DNA of 25,373 nt from contig JACSRH010000196.1 in assembly GCA_014879855.1 (NCBI GenBank), forward strand, positions 1 through 25,373. The letters are read 5' to 3'. Of the stretch, positions 16,366 through 25,305 are shown piece by piece; positions within the stretch are counted from its first letter, which is position 1, and each line of letters opens with the position of its first letter. A program made the position numbers and the translations under genes. Source of the DNA: Caldilineaceae bacterium (GTDB lineage Bacteria; Chloroflexota; Anaerolineae; Caldilineales; Caldilineaceae). Below the pieces are notes generated by a model, which worked only from the letters and a program-made list of their open reading frames with translations, ran no database searches and was not told the origin of the DNA.

Positions 16366-17856
16366 ATGAGGGATTTGCTCAAACGGCTCACCCGCATGGT
16401 GATTGGTTATGGCGCGGTGCAATGGGCCGGGCCGTTTCTGTCATTGATCTTTACGCCGATCATCACGCGCGCGCTTACCCCGGCTGATTACGGCGTGGCC
16501 GACTATCTGTTGACGATGGTGTCAGCGCTGTCCACGCTGGCATTGATCGCGTTGCCCCAGGCTTTACTGACCCATTTCAATGATCAACCTGAAACATTAG
16601 CATGGCAGCGTGCTGTCGTCGGCAGCGCCTATACCATTGCTGCCACGTCTGGGCTAATCTTTGGCGTCCTTTTGTTTCTGTTTGCGCCGACGCTGACGCT
16701 TTATCTGCCCATTCTCGGCCCGTACACTGATTTGGTGCGGCTGATTGCCATCACATTCGTCTTTGGCCTGACCGGAAGCATCCTGACGACGGCTTCTCAA
16801 GCCGCGCTCAGGGTGCGTTGGGGCATGGTTTACAGCTTGGCGTCGATTGTGGGGACAGTCGCCGGCAATATATTCTTTATCGTTGTGCTGCGGCTAGGCG
16901 TCACCGGCATGATCCTGACGCCAATCGTGACCGGTGTTGCAGTGTGGGTGGCTGGGATGATGCTGGCTCGTGGCCTGATCGGACGCCCTTCGCCAGCTGT
17001 TGCGTCAATTCTACTGCGGTCGGGGTTGGTGCTGCTGCCGACCATGATGGCGGCCTGGGTGCTTCAAGTGAGCGATCGTCTATTTCTTGGGCAGTACGTC
17101 ACCGAAACCCAGCTTGGCTACTATGCCATTGCCAACCGTATGGCGAGTCTGGTTGGCGTGGCCATGACGCCGATTTATGCGGCATGGCAGCCTTTGGCGC
17201 TGGCGGTGCAAAATCAAGCCGGTGCGATGGAGCGCTACGTTGCTATGTCGCGCTATTTGATCGCCACTGTGCTGATGGTGGGATTGGCGATTGGCCTTTA
17301 TGCAACTGAAATTTTGATGGTTCTGACAAGACCGGCCTATCTGCCAGCCGCTCCTTATGTTGGATTTCTGGCATATATTTATGTTTTTAGCGGATTTGGC
17401 GCTGTGTTCACCATAGGCGCGATGATGGGTAAAAAACTAGGAGCGATCAGTGTTGCAGTCGTGGTTGGCGCCGTTACGAATATTGCTCTCAATCTTCTGT
17501 TGATACCTCGCTTTGGAATTTGGGGGGCCACAACTGCAACGGTGATTGGTTATGCCGTGCCTCAAGTGGTCCTTTTTGGTTGGCTCGCAAGACATTACCC
17601 CATTCCCTATCCAATAGGGCGATTAATGGCCGGATTGGGCATTCAATTTATACTGCAAATGGGCGGATTGCTTGTTCCAGCAATTTTTTTCCCAATACGG
17701 ATCTTGATAAAGTTGGGGATTCTGGCAATTCTTCCTCTTTCTTTTGTTATACTGAATATAATTACACAAAATGAAATTGTCACAGCGTCTCGCTTCACTC
17801 GAAAGCAGCTTCGTCTAGGGTGGACCAAAATCAGTTATTTGGGAAGAGATTCATGA
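16366..17856 (+). CDS. Wzx-type polysaccharide flippase (oligosaccharide flippase family)
   Basis: This 496-residue integral membrane protein has about 12-14 hydrophobic segments. The N-terminal block GAVQWAGPFLSLIFTPIITR then ALTPADYGVADYL is typical of the RfbX/Wzx group in the MOP superfamily. Such proteins flip lipid-linked glycan units across the cytoplasmic membrane. It opens the glycan cluster, 7 bases after the helicase stop, so it may depend on that transcript. Its base composition is split. The first two thirds are about 60% G+C, but from about 17,280 onward it becomes A+T-rich (23 of 60 G+C at 17641-17700). Its stop overlaps the next start in ATGA. Confidence 0.92.
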   Translation: MRDLLKRLTRMVIGYGAVQWAGPFLSLIFTPIITRALTPADYGVADYLLTMVSALSTLALIALPQALLTHFNDQPETLAWQRAVVGSAYTIAATSGLIFGVLLFLFAPTLTLYLPILGPYTDLVRLIAITFVFGLTGSILTTASQAALRVRWGMVYSLASIVGTVAGNIFFIVVLRLGVTGMILTPIVTGVAVWVAGMMLARGLIGRPSPAVASILLRSGLVLLPTMMAAWVLQVSDRLFLGQYVTETQLGYYAIANRMASLVGVAMTPIYAAWQPLALAVQNQAGAMERYVAMSRYLIATVLMVGLAIGLYATEILMVLTRPAYLPAAPYVGFLAYIYVFSGFGAVFTIGAMMGKKLGAISVAVVVGAVTNIALNLLLIPRFGIWGATTATVIGYAVPQVVLFGWLARHYPIPYPIGRLMAGLGIQFILQMGGLLVPAIFFPIRILIKLGILAILPLSFVILNIITQNEIVTASRFTRKQLRLGWTKISYLGRDS

Positions 17857-18629
17857 AAGCAGCTATCCTCAGTCAAATAAAACAATTCATCCAGAGAACT
17901 GGATATGAAGTTGTAAGGGTTAAAAAACAACGGGAAAATTTTTCGACTTTAGATTTTGATCAAGAGTTTATCTTGCTCTATGCCCAGATTGAGCGATACA
18001 CCATGACTTCCAAAGAGCGGGTATATGCACTATACGAAGCAATAAAGTATATCATCTCAAACAACATTCCTGGAGACATTGTAGAATGTGGAGTCTGGCG
18101 TGGTGGAAGTATGATGACAACAGCTCACACGTTACTGGCACGCGGCGATAATAAGAGACTATTGTATCTTTTCGATACTTTTGAAGGTATGCCGCCCCCT
18201 TCTGAACAGGATAGATTATATACAGGACAAACTGCTGCGAGTTTACTAGCAGACTCGGAACGATCTCTTGAAGACGTTGTTTGGGCTTATTCACCACTCG
18301 ATCAGGTACAAGAAAACCTTCATTCAACAGGATACCCACAAGAACGAATCGTATTTATAAAAGGGAAAGTGGAAGATACGCTTCCAGACAAGGCGCCTCA
18401 ACAAATAGCCCTATTAAGACTGGATACTGACTGGTATGGTTCAACCTATCACGAACTTTCCACTCTCTACCCAAGATTGGTGCATGGTGGTGTCCTGATT
18501 ATTGATGATTACGGTTGGTGGCAAGGTGCTAGACAGGCCGTTGATCAATATTTCTCAGAACAATATGAGAAACCGCTCCTGTGTCGCATTGATGATACAG
18601 GGAGGATATGTGTGAAGACATCCATTTAA
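17853..18629 (+). CDS. TylF/MycF-family sugar O-methyltransferase
   Basis: The 258-residue SAM-dependent methyltransferase resembles macrocin O-methyltransferase. Family features include IVECGVWRGGS (C79-S86), YLFDTFEGMPPPSEQD, LRLDTDWYGSTYHEL and LIIDDYGWWQGARQAVDQYF. The aspartates in LDTDW and IIDDY correspond to the divalent-metal site that positions sugar hydroxyls. In this setting it probably methylates a sugar of the surface glycan. I chose ATG 17853, which overlaps the flippase stop as ATGA and has GGGAAGAG (17841-17848) just upstream, over a GTG at 17820. Composition is markedly A+T-rich (20 of 60 G+C at 17881-17940). Confidence 0.9.
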   Translation: MKAAILSQIKQFIQRTGYEVVRVKKQRENFSTLDFDQEFILLYAQIERYTMTSKERVYALYEAIKYIISNNIPGDIVECGVWRGGSMMTTAHTLLARGDNKRLLYLFDTFEGMPPPSEQDRLYTGQTAASLLADSERSLEDVVWAYSPLDQVQENLHSTGYPQERIVFIKGKVEDTLPDKAPQQIALLRLDTDWYGSTYHELSTLYPRLVHGGVLIIDDYGWWQGARQAVDQYFSEQYEKPLLCRIDDTGRICVKTSI

Positions 18630-18651
18630 TATCTCAGCTTACCGAGGGCCT

Positions 18652-19413
18652 ATGACTGCTCCACTGTCACAGAATATCGCTGAAAATATCCAAAATGATA
18701 AGTATCTCCAAGAGCGCACTGCGCCTAGACCTGGGGATCTTGGTTTCTATTTGCATCTCTCAGATCTCAAACTTGCCCTGGACTCCATAGCTACTGACCG
18801 TAGAATTCTGGTGCTTGATTATGGGAGTGGGGGCTCCCCGTATCGACATCTGTTCGCTAATGCAGAGTATCGCCGCGCTGATTTTCGTGAATTCAAAGAT
18901 ATTGACTATATCATCAACGAATCGGGAGGAGTGGAAGAGAGTCCGAATACGTTTGATTTGATACTCTCCACACAAGTTGTAGAACATGTTGAGAATCCAC
19001 ACCTTTATTTTGCGGAGTGCAGGCGCCTTCTAAAGCCGGGAGGCAAACTAGTATTGACCACACATGGTTCTTTTGAAGATCATGGTTGTCCTTATGATTA
19101 TCAGCGATGGACAGTTTATGGCCTACATCGAGATTTGGAGAAAGCTGGATTTGAGATCGAATCCTCATCTAAATTAACTACAGGTCCACGTGCGGTGCTG
19201 TTTTTTATTGAGCGTGGCTGGTTGCGCACTCCGAAGTTTTCAATTTTGGGAAGCTTATTTCTAGTTATTAGAAGCATATTAAAGCTAGTACGACCCTTTT
19301 ATCATCGATTATGTGACCGCGAGCTGAGTCAGTATCGTGTTGTCAGCAGCAACCTCGATGATCACGCTCTATATATTGCAGTCTTTGTAGTTGCATGCAA
19401 ACCATTTTGCTAA
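18652..19413 (+). CDS. Class I SAM-dependent methyltransferase (Methyltransf_11-like)
   Basis: The 253-residue protein carries motif I at VLDYGSGGSPYR (about residues 53-64), an acidic residue after the second strand (RADFREF) and motif IV/post-motif FDLILSTQVVEHVENP. LLKPGGKLVLTTHG and EKAGFEIESSSK complete the fold. This arrangement is common in polysaccharide loci, where the acceptor may be a sugar or a glycan terminus. The C-terminal hydrophobic stretch (FSILGSLFLVIRSILKLV) may associate with the membrane. ATG 18652 is preceded by a modest GAGGG. The gene starts 22 bases after the TylF-like gene. Confidence 0.88.
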   Translation: MTAPLSQNIAENIQNDKYLQERTAPRPGDLGFYLHLSDLKLALDSIATDRRILVLDYGSGGSPYRHLFANAEYRRADFREFKDIDYIINESGGVEESPNTFDLILSTQVVEHVENPHLYFAECRRLLKPGGKLVLTTHGSFEDHGCPYDYQRWTVYGLHRDLEKAGFEIESSSKLTTGPRAVLFFIERGWLRTPKFSILGSLFLVIRSILKLVRPFYHRLCDRELSQYRVVSSNLDDHALYIAVFVVACKPFC

Positions 19414-19438
19414 AGTTGTTGCAAGTAGAAACTTGATT

Positions 19439-20584
19439 ATGCAACCACCTGTACGACTCTTACAAACAGCGATTTTCAATTCACAGTATATTGGTGGATT
19501 AGAACGTACTTTGCTCTATCTTCTAGAAGGGTTGCCAAAGGATCGATTTGATGTCACGGTTGCTCTTGTGCCCGGCATGGAAGCGAGCCCCTTTGGGGTT
19601 GCCGTGAAACAAACAGGTGTACAAGTTGTTAACATCGCCGATGTGTTAACAAAATTTGATTTCACAGGCATGTATAGCATGGTCCATACTATTTCTAATC
19701 TTCAGCCCCATATCGTCCATATTCATATGACCCATTCTGTAGCAAATCCATTTCTACCCTTCGCTGTGCGGTTAGCAAGAGTTCCTAGGCTTGTAGCCAC
19801 AGAGCAAACTAATACAATTATCCAACAAAAAACTTTTGGGCGAGTAAGGAAATATTTAACAGGCCTTCTGATCGACAAAACGATAGCGGTCTCCTACGCA
19901 GTGAAGCAAGGGTTGATCGATCATTATGGACTCCCGTCAAATCGAATTGAGGTGATCGAAAACGGAATTGATGTTCGTTCTTTGCATAAACGACCCAGCG
20001 CATCGATTCTCCGCGAAGTTAGAGCATCTTTCCACATCCCAGAGGACGCTTACTTAGTTGGCACAGTGGCAGCAATGCGACATCAAAAAGGCTACGAATA
20101 TTTGATTAGGGCAATTCCAATGATCTCAGCTTCGGCGCCTCGGGCTTTTTTTGTTTTTGTAGGGGATGGTCCGCTGCGTCCGGAACTTGAATTGCTTGTC
20201 GAGGAATTAAAAATCAAGGAGCGTGTTCGTTTCTTAGGGTGGAGATTCGATGCAGCGCAATTGCTTCACACACTTGATCTATTTGTGCTCCCATCACTTT
20301 ATGAGGGGTTGCCACTTGCTGTTTTAGAAGCTATGGCTGTAGGGCTTCCTATTATAGCGACACGGGTCGATGGAACAGCAGAAGTCATAATTTCAGGTGA
20401 AAACGGTATCCTCGTTCCTCCTGCCGATCCACAAGCTCTTGCTGAATCAATTGTTCAGATCACCCAAAACGAGGTGTTGGTTAATTCTTTGAAAAAGCAA
20501 GCCTATAAACAAATGCTTGAAAGATATGACGTTTCAGTAATGATCTCAAAGTACTTAAGTCTATACAACGAAATAGCTATGTAA
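19439..20584 (+). CDS. GT4-family glycosyltransferase
   Basis: This 381-residue GT-B enzyme transfers a sugar from a nucleotide donor with retention. The N-terminal acceptor domain begins LLQTAIFNSQYIGGLERTL, a GG-containing acceptor loop. HIVHIHMTHS is a typical inner strand, and IEVIENGIDV links the domains. The donor domain has VGTVAAMRHQKGYEYLIRAI and VFVGDGPLRPELE. The E-x7-E motif is in YEGLPLAVLEAMA (E289 and E297). Donor and acceptor are unknown. ATG 19439 is preferred over TTG 19391, which lies inside the upstream gene. It is A+T-rich throughout (18 of 60 G+C at 19801-19860). Confidence 0.93.
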   Translation: MQPPVRLLQTAIFNSQYIGGLERTLLYLLEGLPKDRFDVTVALVPGMEASPFGVAVKQTGVQVVNIADVLTKFDFTGMYSMVHTISNLQPHIVHIHMTHSVANPFLPFAVRLARVPRLVATEQTNTIIQQKTFGRVRKYLTGLLIDKTIAVSYAVKQGLIDHYGLPSNRIEVIENGIDVRSLHKRPSASILREVRASFHIPEDAYLVGTVAAMRHQKGYEYLIRAIPMISASAPRAFFVFVGDGPLRPELELLVEELKIKERVRFLGWRFDAAQLLHTLDLFVLPSLYEGLPLAVLEAMAVGLPIIATRVDGTAEVIISGENGILVPPADPQALAESIVQITQNEVLVNSLKKQAYKQMLERYDVSVMISKYLSLYNEIAM

Positions 20585-20646
20585 GGAATTGTTCTTGTTG
20601 CGATAAGTGACTGACTTATTCACAGTATGGAATATCTGCCTACCTC

Positions 20647-21840
20647 ATGAAGCTACTCTTCATCGCGCCGAATTTACCATTTCGCCCCCTTGGCGGCGGC
20701 AGTGTACGAACATATTACTTCACAAAAGAATGGGCGCAACGACATCAAATCTATCTTGTCGCCCCTGTTTTTACTCCTGTGCAAGCGGCTCAAGTTTTCC
20801 AATATGAGCAGGAGTTAAACATCTATCTTTTGCCTGTCATGGTGCAACCGCTCACGGGATGGAAACATACGACTGCCTATGTCCATCGCATCCTTAAGGG
20901 GTTCCCCCCATTTTTACATTATCCGGAGTTAGTTCAGTATCTGGAAACATTGGCAGAAACGTACACCTTTGATGTGGTGTATGTTGAAGGAAGCGGGTTT
21001 GGAGGAAGCATCTATTTCAAACCTTTTCTTCTTCAATCACCACCTCCAAAATTCGTCCTAGCATTTTTGGATATACTATGGCATTGGTGGAAACGTGAGT
21101 TCTTTCACTCGCCCAGGTTGTCTTCTCTGGTGCGGTGGTTGGTCTATCGGATTTGGGAGCCTCAGTTTGTGCGTGATGCAGATTGTTGCATTTTTATGTC
21201 CCCAATCGATAAACGTATTGTTGAACAAGTTGTACAGCCTAAACAAGCGGTAATTGCGCCAGTAGGAGTGGATGCCGATCTCTTTCCCGTAACACCTGTC
21301 CCAAAGACCAAAACTATGCTATTTGTGGGAAGCTTCCGTCATCAACCGAACCTAAACGCCGCCTATTGGTTGCTACGAGACATTTATCCGCGGCTTCGCC
21401 AACGGATTCCAACGTCAAGTCTTGTACTCGTTGGGCTTACCCCACCGCCTGATCTCGTTTCATTTGCTGCTTCTGTTGGCGTACAAGTTTATGCGGATGC
21501 GCCGGATTTGTTGCCCTTTTATCAGGAAAGTCGCCTTGTCGTCGCACCCATCCAGACCGGCGGCGGTGTCCGCGTCAAGATTCTTGAAGCATGTGCAGCG
21601 TCGCGCCCGATCGTAACCACGACCATCGGCGCAGAAGGATTGCCCATTGTCCCTGATGAACACGCTTTGTTTGCAGATAGCACAGAGCAATTTGTGGAAG
21701 CAATCAGTAAAGTCATGAATGATGATCGGCTCGCACAATCAATAGCCACAAAAGGCAGGCTGCTTGTTGAAGAGCAGTTTACATGGGCCATCATTGCCCA
21801 TAGAATCGAACAAACATTTACAGCGCACAATTTGACGTAA
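20647..21840 (+). CDS. GT-B glycosyltransferase (Glyco_trans_1_4 type)
   Basis: The 397-residue protein begins MKLLFIAPNLPFRPLGGGSV, with the glycine-rich acceptor loop of GT-B enzymes. DADCCIFMSPIDKRIVEQ and VIAPVGVDADLFP mark the domain junction. MLFVGSFRHQPNLNAAYWL opens the donor domain, and VVAPIQTGGGVRVKILEACA (ending near E314) binds the nucleotide sugar. Only the second Glu of the usual E-x7-E pair is present, the first position being within QTGGG. This variant is known in the GT4 subgroup with the GxxxK motif. The 62-base gap upstream is the widest between complete genes inside the A+T-rich part. The TAA stop overlaps the next ATG by one base. Confidence 0.9.
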   Translation: MKLLFIAPNLPFRPLGGGSVRTYYFTKEWAQRHQIYLVAPVFTPVQAAQVFQYEQELNIYLLPVMVQPLTGWKHTTAYVHRILKGFPPFLHYPELVQYLETLAETYTFDVVYVEGSGFGGSIYFKPFLLQSPPPKFVLAFLDILWHWWKREFFHSPRLSSLVRWLVYRIWEPQFVRDADCCIFMSPIDKRIVEQVVQPKQAVIAPVGVDADLFPVTPVPKTKTMLFVGSFRHQPNLNAAYWLLRDIYPRLRQRIPTSSLVLVGLTPPPDLVSFAASVGVQVYADAPDLLPFYQESRLVVAPIQTGGGVRVKILEACAASRPIVTTTIGAEGLPIVPDEHALFADSTEQFVEAISKVMNDDRLAQSIATKGRLLVEEQFTWAIIAHRIEQTFTAHNLT

Positions 21841-23003
21841 TGAACCCAGCCTTTCCTATTCGCGTCCTCTATCTATCCGGCTACACCCACCCCATGCATC
21901 ATCGCAAGGTGGAACTATTGGCAGATGCGGAGAATCTGGAGATCCTCAACATCAACGGCCTGGATTGTGATCGTAAGTCGGGACGCTATCCTTCCGCTGA
22001 TGGGCGTCGCTCGTACGACATTATCAATCTTCCCACCGCCTACCTGCTCAATCAGGATGTGCATCGGGTTTTCTACTGGCCACCTCGGTTTCAATTGCGC
22101 AGCTTCCGACCGCATCTGATCTATTGTGAGCATGAGCAAGAAAGCCTGATGGCTCTGGAAGCCAGCATCATGCGCAGCCTGTTTTGTCCAGGCGCACCGC
22201 TAATCTTGTATTCCTGGCAGAATATTTTGCGCAAACGCAATATATTTGTGCGCATGGTTTCAGACGCAACGCTGCGCGCGGCTCAACACATTTTTTGTGC
22301 GAGTTCTGAAGGAATTGAAGTTCTTCGACAACAGGGGTATATCCACGGAGCCACGGTTGTCCAACAAATGGGAACAGATACATCCCTCTTTCATCCCATG
22401 CCAGGACATACTCTTCGTGCTCAACTTGGTTTGACTGGAATGGTCATAGGGTACATAGGCCGCCTCGCGCCGGAAAAAGGTGTGGATACGCTGTTACAAG
22501 CGGCGACAGAGATCTCCACGCCTTATCAGATATTATTGATTGGAAGTGGCTCTGAGAAACAACGCCTGCAGGCGCTAGCAGAGACCTATGGCATTGCCCA
22601 ACATTGTCTGTGGCTGGATGCTCTCCCCTATGAGCAGGTGCCTCACTATCTGAACGTCCTTGATGTGCTCGTGCTTCCTTCGCGCACTACACCTAACTGG
22701 AAGGAACAATTTGGCAGGGTGCTTATCGAGGCGATGGCGTGCAAGGCGCCTGTGGTTGGTTCAGATTCCGGCGCGATCCCTGAAGTCATAGGAGATGCAG
22801 GATGCATTTTTCCGGAGGGCAATTCTCGACGATTGGCTGAAGTCCTGAAGCTTCTCTTCGAGCAACCTGAATTACGTTTACAGCTCGGAGAAGCTGGATT
22901 CAAGCGAGTTCAAGCCCATTACACAGTTGAGCGGCTTGCAGCAAAAACACTAAGCGCTTGGTTGTCCGTGGTAAAGAATGCTCCTGATGGGGTTGCGACA
23001 TAG
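21840..23003 (+). CDS. GT4-family glycosyltransferase
   Basis: This 387-residue GT-B enzyme starts within TAATG, overlapping the preceding stop. The N-terminal domain (VLYLSGYTHPMHHRKVELL) is of the Glyco_trans_4 kind. The donor domain starts GMVIGYIGRLAPEKGVDTLL. The catalytic E-x7-E is in KEQFGRVLIEAMACKAPVVG (E289 and E297), followed by SGAIPEVIGDAG. Its N-terminus contains DADNL-like features but no GG acceptor loop, so the acceptor may differ from its neighbour's. Composition is intermediate, rising toward host values. Confidence 0.92.
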   Translation: MNPAFPIRVLYLSGYTHPMHHRKVELLADAENLEILNINGLDCDRKSGRYPSADGRRSYDIINLPTAYLLNQDVHRVFYWPPRFQLRSFRPHLIYCEHEQESLMALEASIMRSLFCPGAPLILYSWQNILRKRNIFVRMVSDATLRAAQHIFCASSEGIEVLRQQGYIHGATVVQQMGTDTSLFHPMPGHTLRAQLGLTGMVIGYIGRLAPEKGVDTLLQAATEISTPYQILLIGSGSEKQRLQALAETYGIAQHCLWLDALPYEQVPHYLNVLDVLVLPSRTTPNWKEQFGRVLIEAMACKAPVVGSDSGAIPEVIGDAGCIFPEGNSRRLAEVLKLLFEQPELRLQLGEAGFKRVQAHYTVERLAAKTLSAWLSVVKNAPDGVAT

Positions 23004-23004
23004 G

Positions 23005-24135
23005 ATGAAACGCAGAATCACGCTTGTTTGTGGCTCCTGGCCGCCCATGAGATGCGGCGTTGGCGATTTCAGCTATCGTTTAGCATCAGAATTATCTATC
23101 TCAGGAAACCAGGTGTCGGTCGTCACTGACCAGCGCGCACGGCGGGAAGATCGACCTACGATAAATGTCTTTCCAGTTATCTCCCAATGGGGGCCTACTG
23201 CACTCTGGCGCGTCTTCTCTGCCATAAAAAAAACAGATCCTGATGTTGTAAATCTTCAATACCCCACGGTGCGCTACCCAAGGTTCTCCCTGGTAGATCT
23301 CCTGCCGATTGTACTGCGGCGGTTCTTACACAAACCAGTAGTGACTACCCTTCACGAATACTCCACTTTTCGGGCGCTGGGTCGATTTCGAGTTGAATCA
23401 TTGGCGCGCGGAAGTACGGCTGTAATTATTCCCGACGTGCAAAACCATATGCTGCTTAGCGCTTCCTTACCGACAATAAGAGATCGCATGCACTATATTC
23501 CGCTAGGTTCAAGCATCATCCCGCCAGAGGACTCAGAGTTTGACAGAGATGCTTGGCGGCAGGCTCACGGTCTATCTCCAAACACCTTGATGCTCGTCTA
23601 TTTTGGCTTCATAAGCCCCAGCAAGGGCGTCGATATCATGTTACAAGCTATCAGCCAATTGCCGGCGACGCTTCCGGTTCATCTTTGGTTGCTTGCTGAT
23701 CAAGAGCCAAGTGCACCTCAATATACGGCTTATCATCTCAAAATTGCAGCGCAAATCGAGGTATTTTCTAAGCGTTATCCAATCACCTGGACAGGGTATC
23801 TACCTACGAGTTCTGTTTCAGAACATCTGTTAGCGGCGGACCTCGCCGTATTGCCTTTTACCGACGGCGCCTCGCTGCGTCGCAGTTCTTTGCTGGCCTG
23901 CATCGCGCACGGTTTGCCAGTACTTTCTACAGGAAACTACTCACCCTGTCCAGGCGTTACTGTTGTTCCTGTAGGTGACGTTACGGCATTGGCACAGGCT
24001 GCGCTAGATTTAGGTGCAAGGCCCCACACGCTGGCTTTGCTTCGTCAACAGGCCACTCAAACTGCCACTCAACTCTCGTGGCCTGCAATTGCCAAAAAGA
24101 CAAGTTCATGCTTCAGCCAGTACATCAGCCACTGA
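23005..24135 (+). CDS. GT-B glycosyltransferase with atypical donor motif
   Basis: The 376-residue protein begins MKRRITLVCGSWPPMRCGVG then DFSYRLASEL, a variant of the acceptor loop with CGVGDFS, seen in some GT4 members. VVNLQYPTVRYPRFS and VVTTLHEYSTFR form the N-domain core, and LVYFGFISPSKGVDIMLQAI begins the donor domain. The expected E-x7-E is not present. The corresponding stretch reads LPFTDGASLRRSSLLACIAHG, where neither glutamate is retained. The start chosen is ATG 23005, one base after the previous stop. ATG 22987 (nine bases shorter overlap) is possible. Whether it is active or a donor-site variant cannot be told. Confidence 0.85.
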   Translation: MKRRITLVCGSWPPMRCGVGDFSYRLASELSISGNQVSVVTDQRARREDRPTINVFPVISQWGPTALWRVFSAIKKTDPDVVNLQYPTVRYPRFSLVDLLPIVLRRFLHKPVVTTLHEYSTFRALGRFRVESLARGSTAVIIPDVQNHMLLSASLPTIRDRMHYIPLGSSIIPPEDSEFDRDAWRQAHGLSPNTLMLVYFGFISPSKGVDIMLQAISQLPATLPVHLWLLADQEPSAPQYTAYHLKIAAQIEVFSKRYPITWTGYLPTSSVSEHLLAADLAVLPFTDGASLRRSSLLACIAHGLPVLSTGNYSPCPGVTVVPVGDVTALAQAALDLGARPHTLALLRQQATQTATQLSWPAIAKKTSSCFSQYISH

Positions 24136-24174
24136 ATTGGTTGGCCCTCTTAACCCAGCGCGAGCGAGTTGCCT

Positions 24175-25305
24175 ATGCGCGTCTGCATTGATGTCTCGGC
24201 CGCGGTGGGGCAGACGGCTGGCATTGCGCGCTATGTGCGTGAATTGACCCTGGCGCTCCATCGCTTGCCCGATGGCCCCCATCTGAGTCTTTTTCACAAT
24301 CGTCAGCATCAGGATCACTTACCCGTCGCTCTCGGCAATCATACGCGCACGCGCATCCCGCTAGGCAACCGGCTTTGGCGGTTATGGCTGCTGAGTGGCC
24401 TGTCGCTTCCCAGGCAATGGACGCGTGACCTCTCCCAAAGCGACTTGTTCCACGCCACCGACGTCACCTTGCCCAAGCTGGCTATGCCTTCCGTGCTCAC
24501 GGTGTATGATCTCACGCCCATGCTGTTTCCGCAGTTCCATGCCCGGCTAAATCGTTGGTATCAGCGCATGACCTTGCCGAAAATGCTGACACGCGCCGCC
24601 GCGGTCATCGCCATTTCACAAAAGACTAAGGACGATCTTGTGCGCTCCTTTCAGGTCGATCCGGCGCGCATCCACGTGACAATGTTGGGCGTCGACCATA
24701 CACGCTTCGCCTCTCAGCCCAAAGAGGAAGCGCTGGCGCAGGTGCACGCTGCCACTGGCATCGAAGCACCCTATGTATTGGCCGTCGGCACCCTCGAACC
24801 GCGTAAAAACCTGATGGCGCTGCTGCACGCCTATGCAACACTGCCGCCATCTACACCGCCGCTGGTGTTGACCGGCAGCCAAGGATGGGGCGACCAAGTC
24901 CTGACAGCAATGGTTGAACAATTGCAACTCAAAGAGCGGGTGCGCTTTACCGGCTACGTTGCCGATGAAGTGCTGCCCGCGCTTTATGCCGCCGCCGAGC
25001 TTTTTGTCTATCCCTCCTTGTATGAAGGCTTTGGTCTGCCGGTGCTTGAAGCCATGGCGTGCGGCGTCCCGGTGATTACCAGCCAGACATCGAGCTTGCC
25101 GGAAGTCACAGGTGATGCCGCCGTGTTGGTTGATCCACGGCGCAGCGATCAGATCGCCACGGCCATTCAAACGCTGTTAGCATCGCCAGCACAATGCAGG
25201 GCGCTGCGCGAGGCTGGCCTGGCGCGAGCGCACACTTTTTCGTGGGCAAAATGTGCAGGTGAGACCCTAAATGTCTATCGGCATGTTCTGGGGGTGACAC
25301 AATGA
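24175..25305 (+). CDS. GT4-family glycosyltransferase (mannosyltransferase-like)
   Basis: The 376-residue protein begins MRVCIDVSAAVGQTAGIARY, the GIxRY acceptor-loop pattern common in GT4 enzymes of O-antigen and exopolysaccharide loci. LFHATDVTLPKLAMPSVLTV then YDLTPMLFP is the typical N-domain core. LAVGTLEPRKNLMALLHAY starts the donor domain. The E-x7-E is in YEGFGLPVLEAMACGVPVI (E284 and E292). ATG 24175 was chosen over TTG 24169. It follows the previous gene after 39 bases. G+C is back at host level (36 of 60 at 24961-25020), so it belongs with the older flank. Confidence 0.94.
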   Translation: MRVCIDVSAAVGQTAGIARYVRELTLALHRLPDGPHLSLFHNRQHQDHLPVALGNHTRTRIPLGNRLWRLWLLSGLSLPRQWTRDLSQSDLFHATDVTLPKLAMPSVLTVYDLTPMLFPQFHARLNRWYQRMTLPKMLTRAAAVIAISQKTKDDLVRSFQVDPARIHVTMLGVDHTRFASQPKEEALAQVHAATGIEAPYVLAVGTLEPRKNLMALLHAYATLPPSTPPLVLTGSQGWGDQVLTAMVEQLQLKERVRFTGYVADEVLPALYAAAELFVYPSLYEGFGLPVLEAMACGVPVITSQTSSLPEVTGDAAVLVDPRRSDQIATAIQTLLASPAQCRALREAGLARAHTFSWAKCAGETLNVYRHVLGVTQ

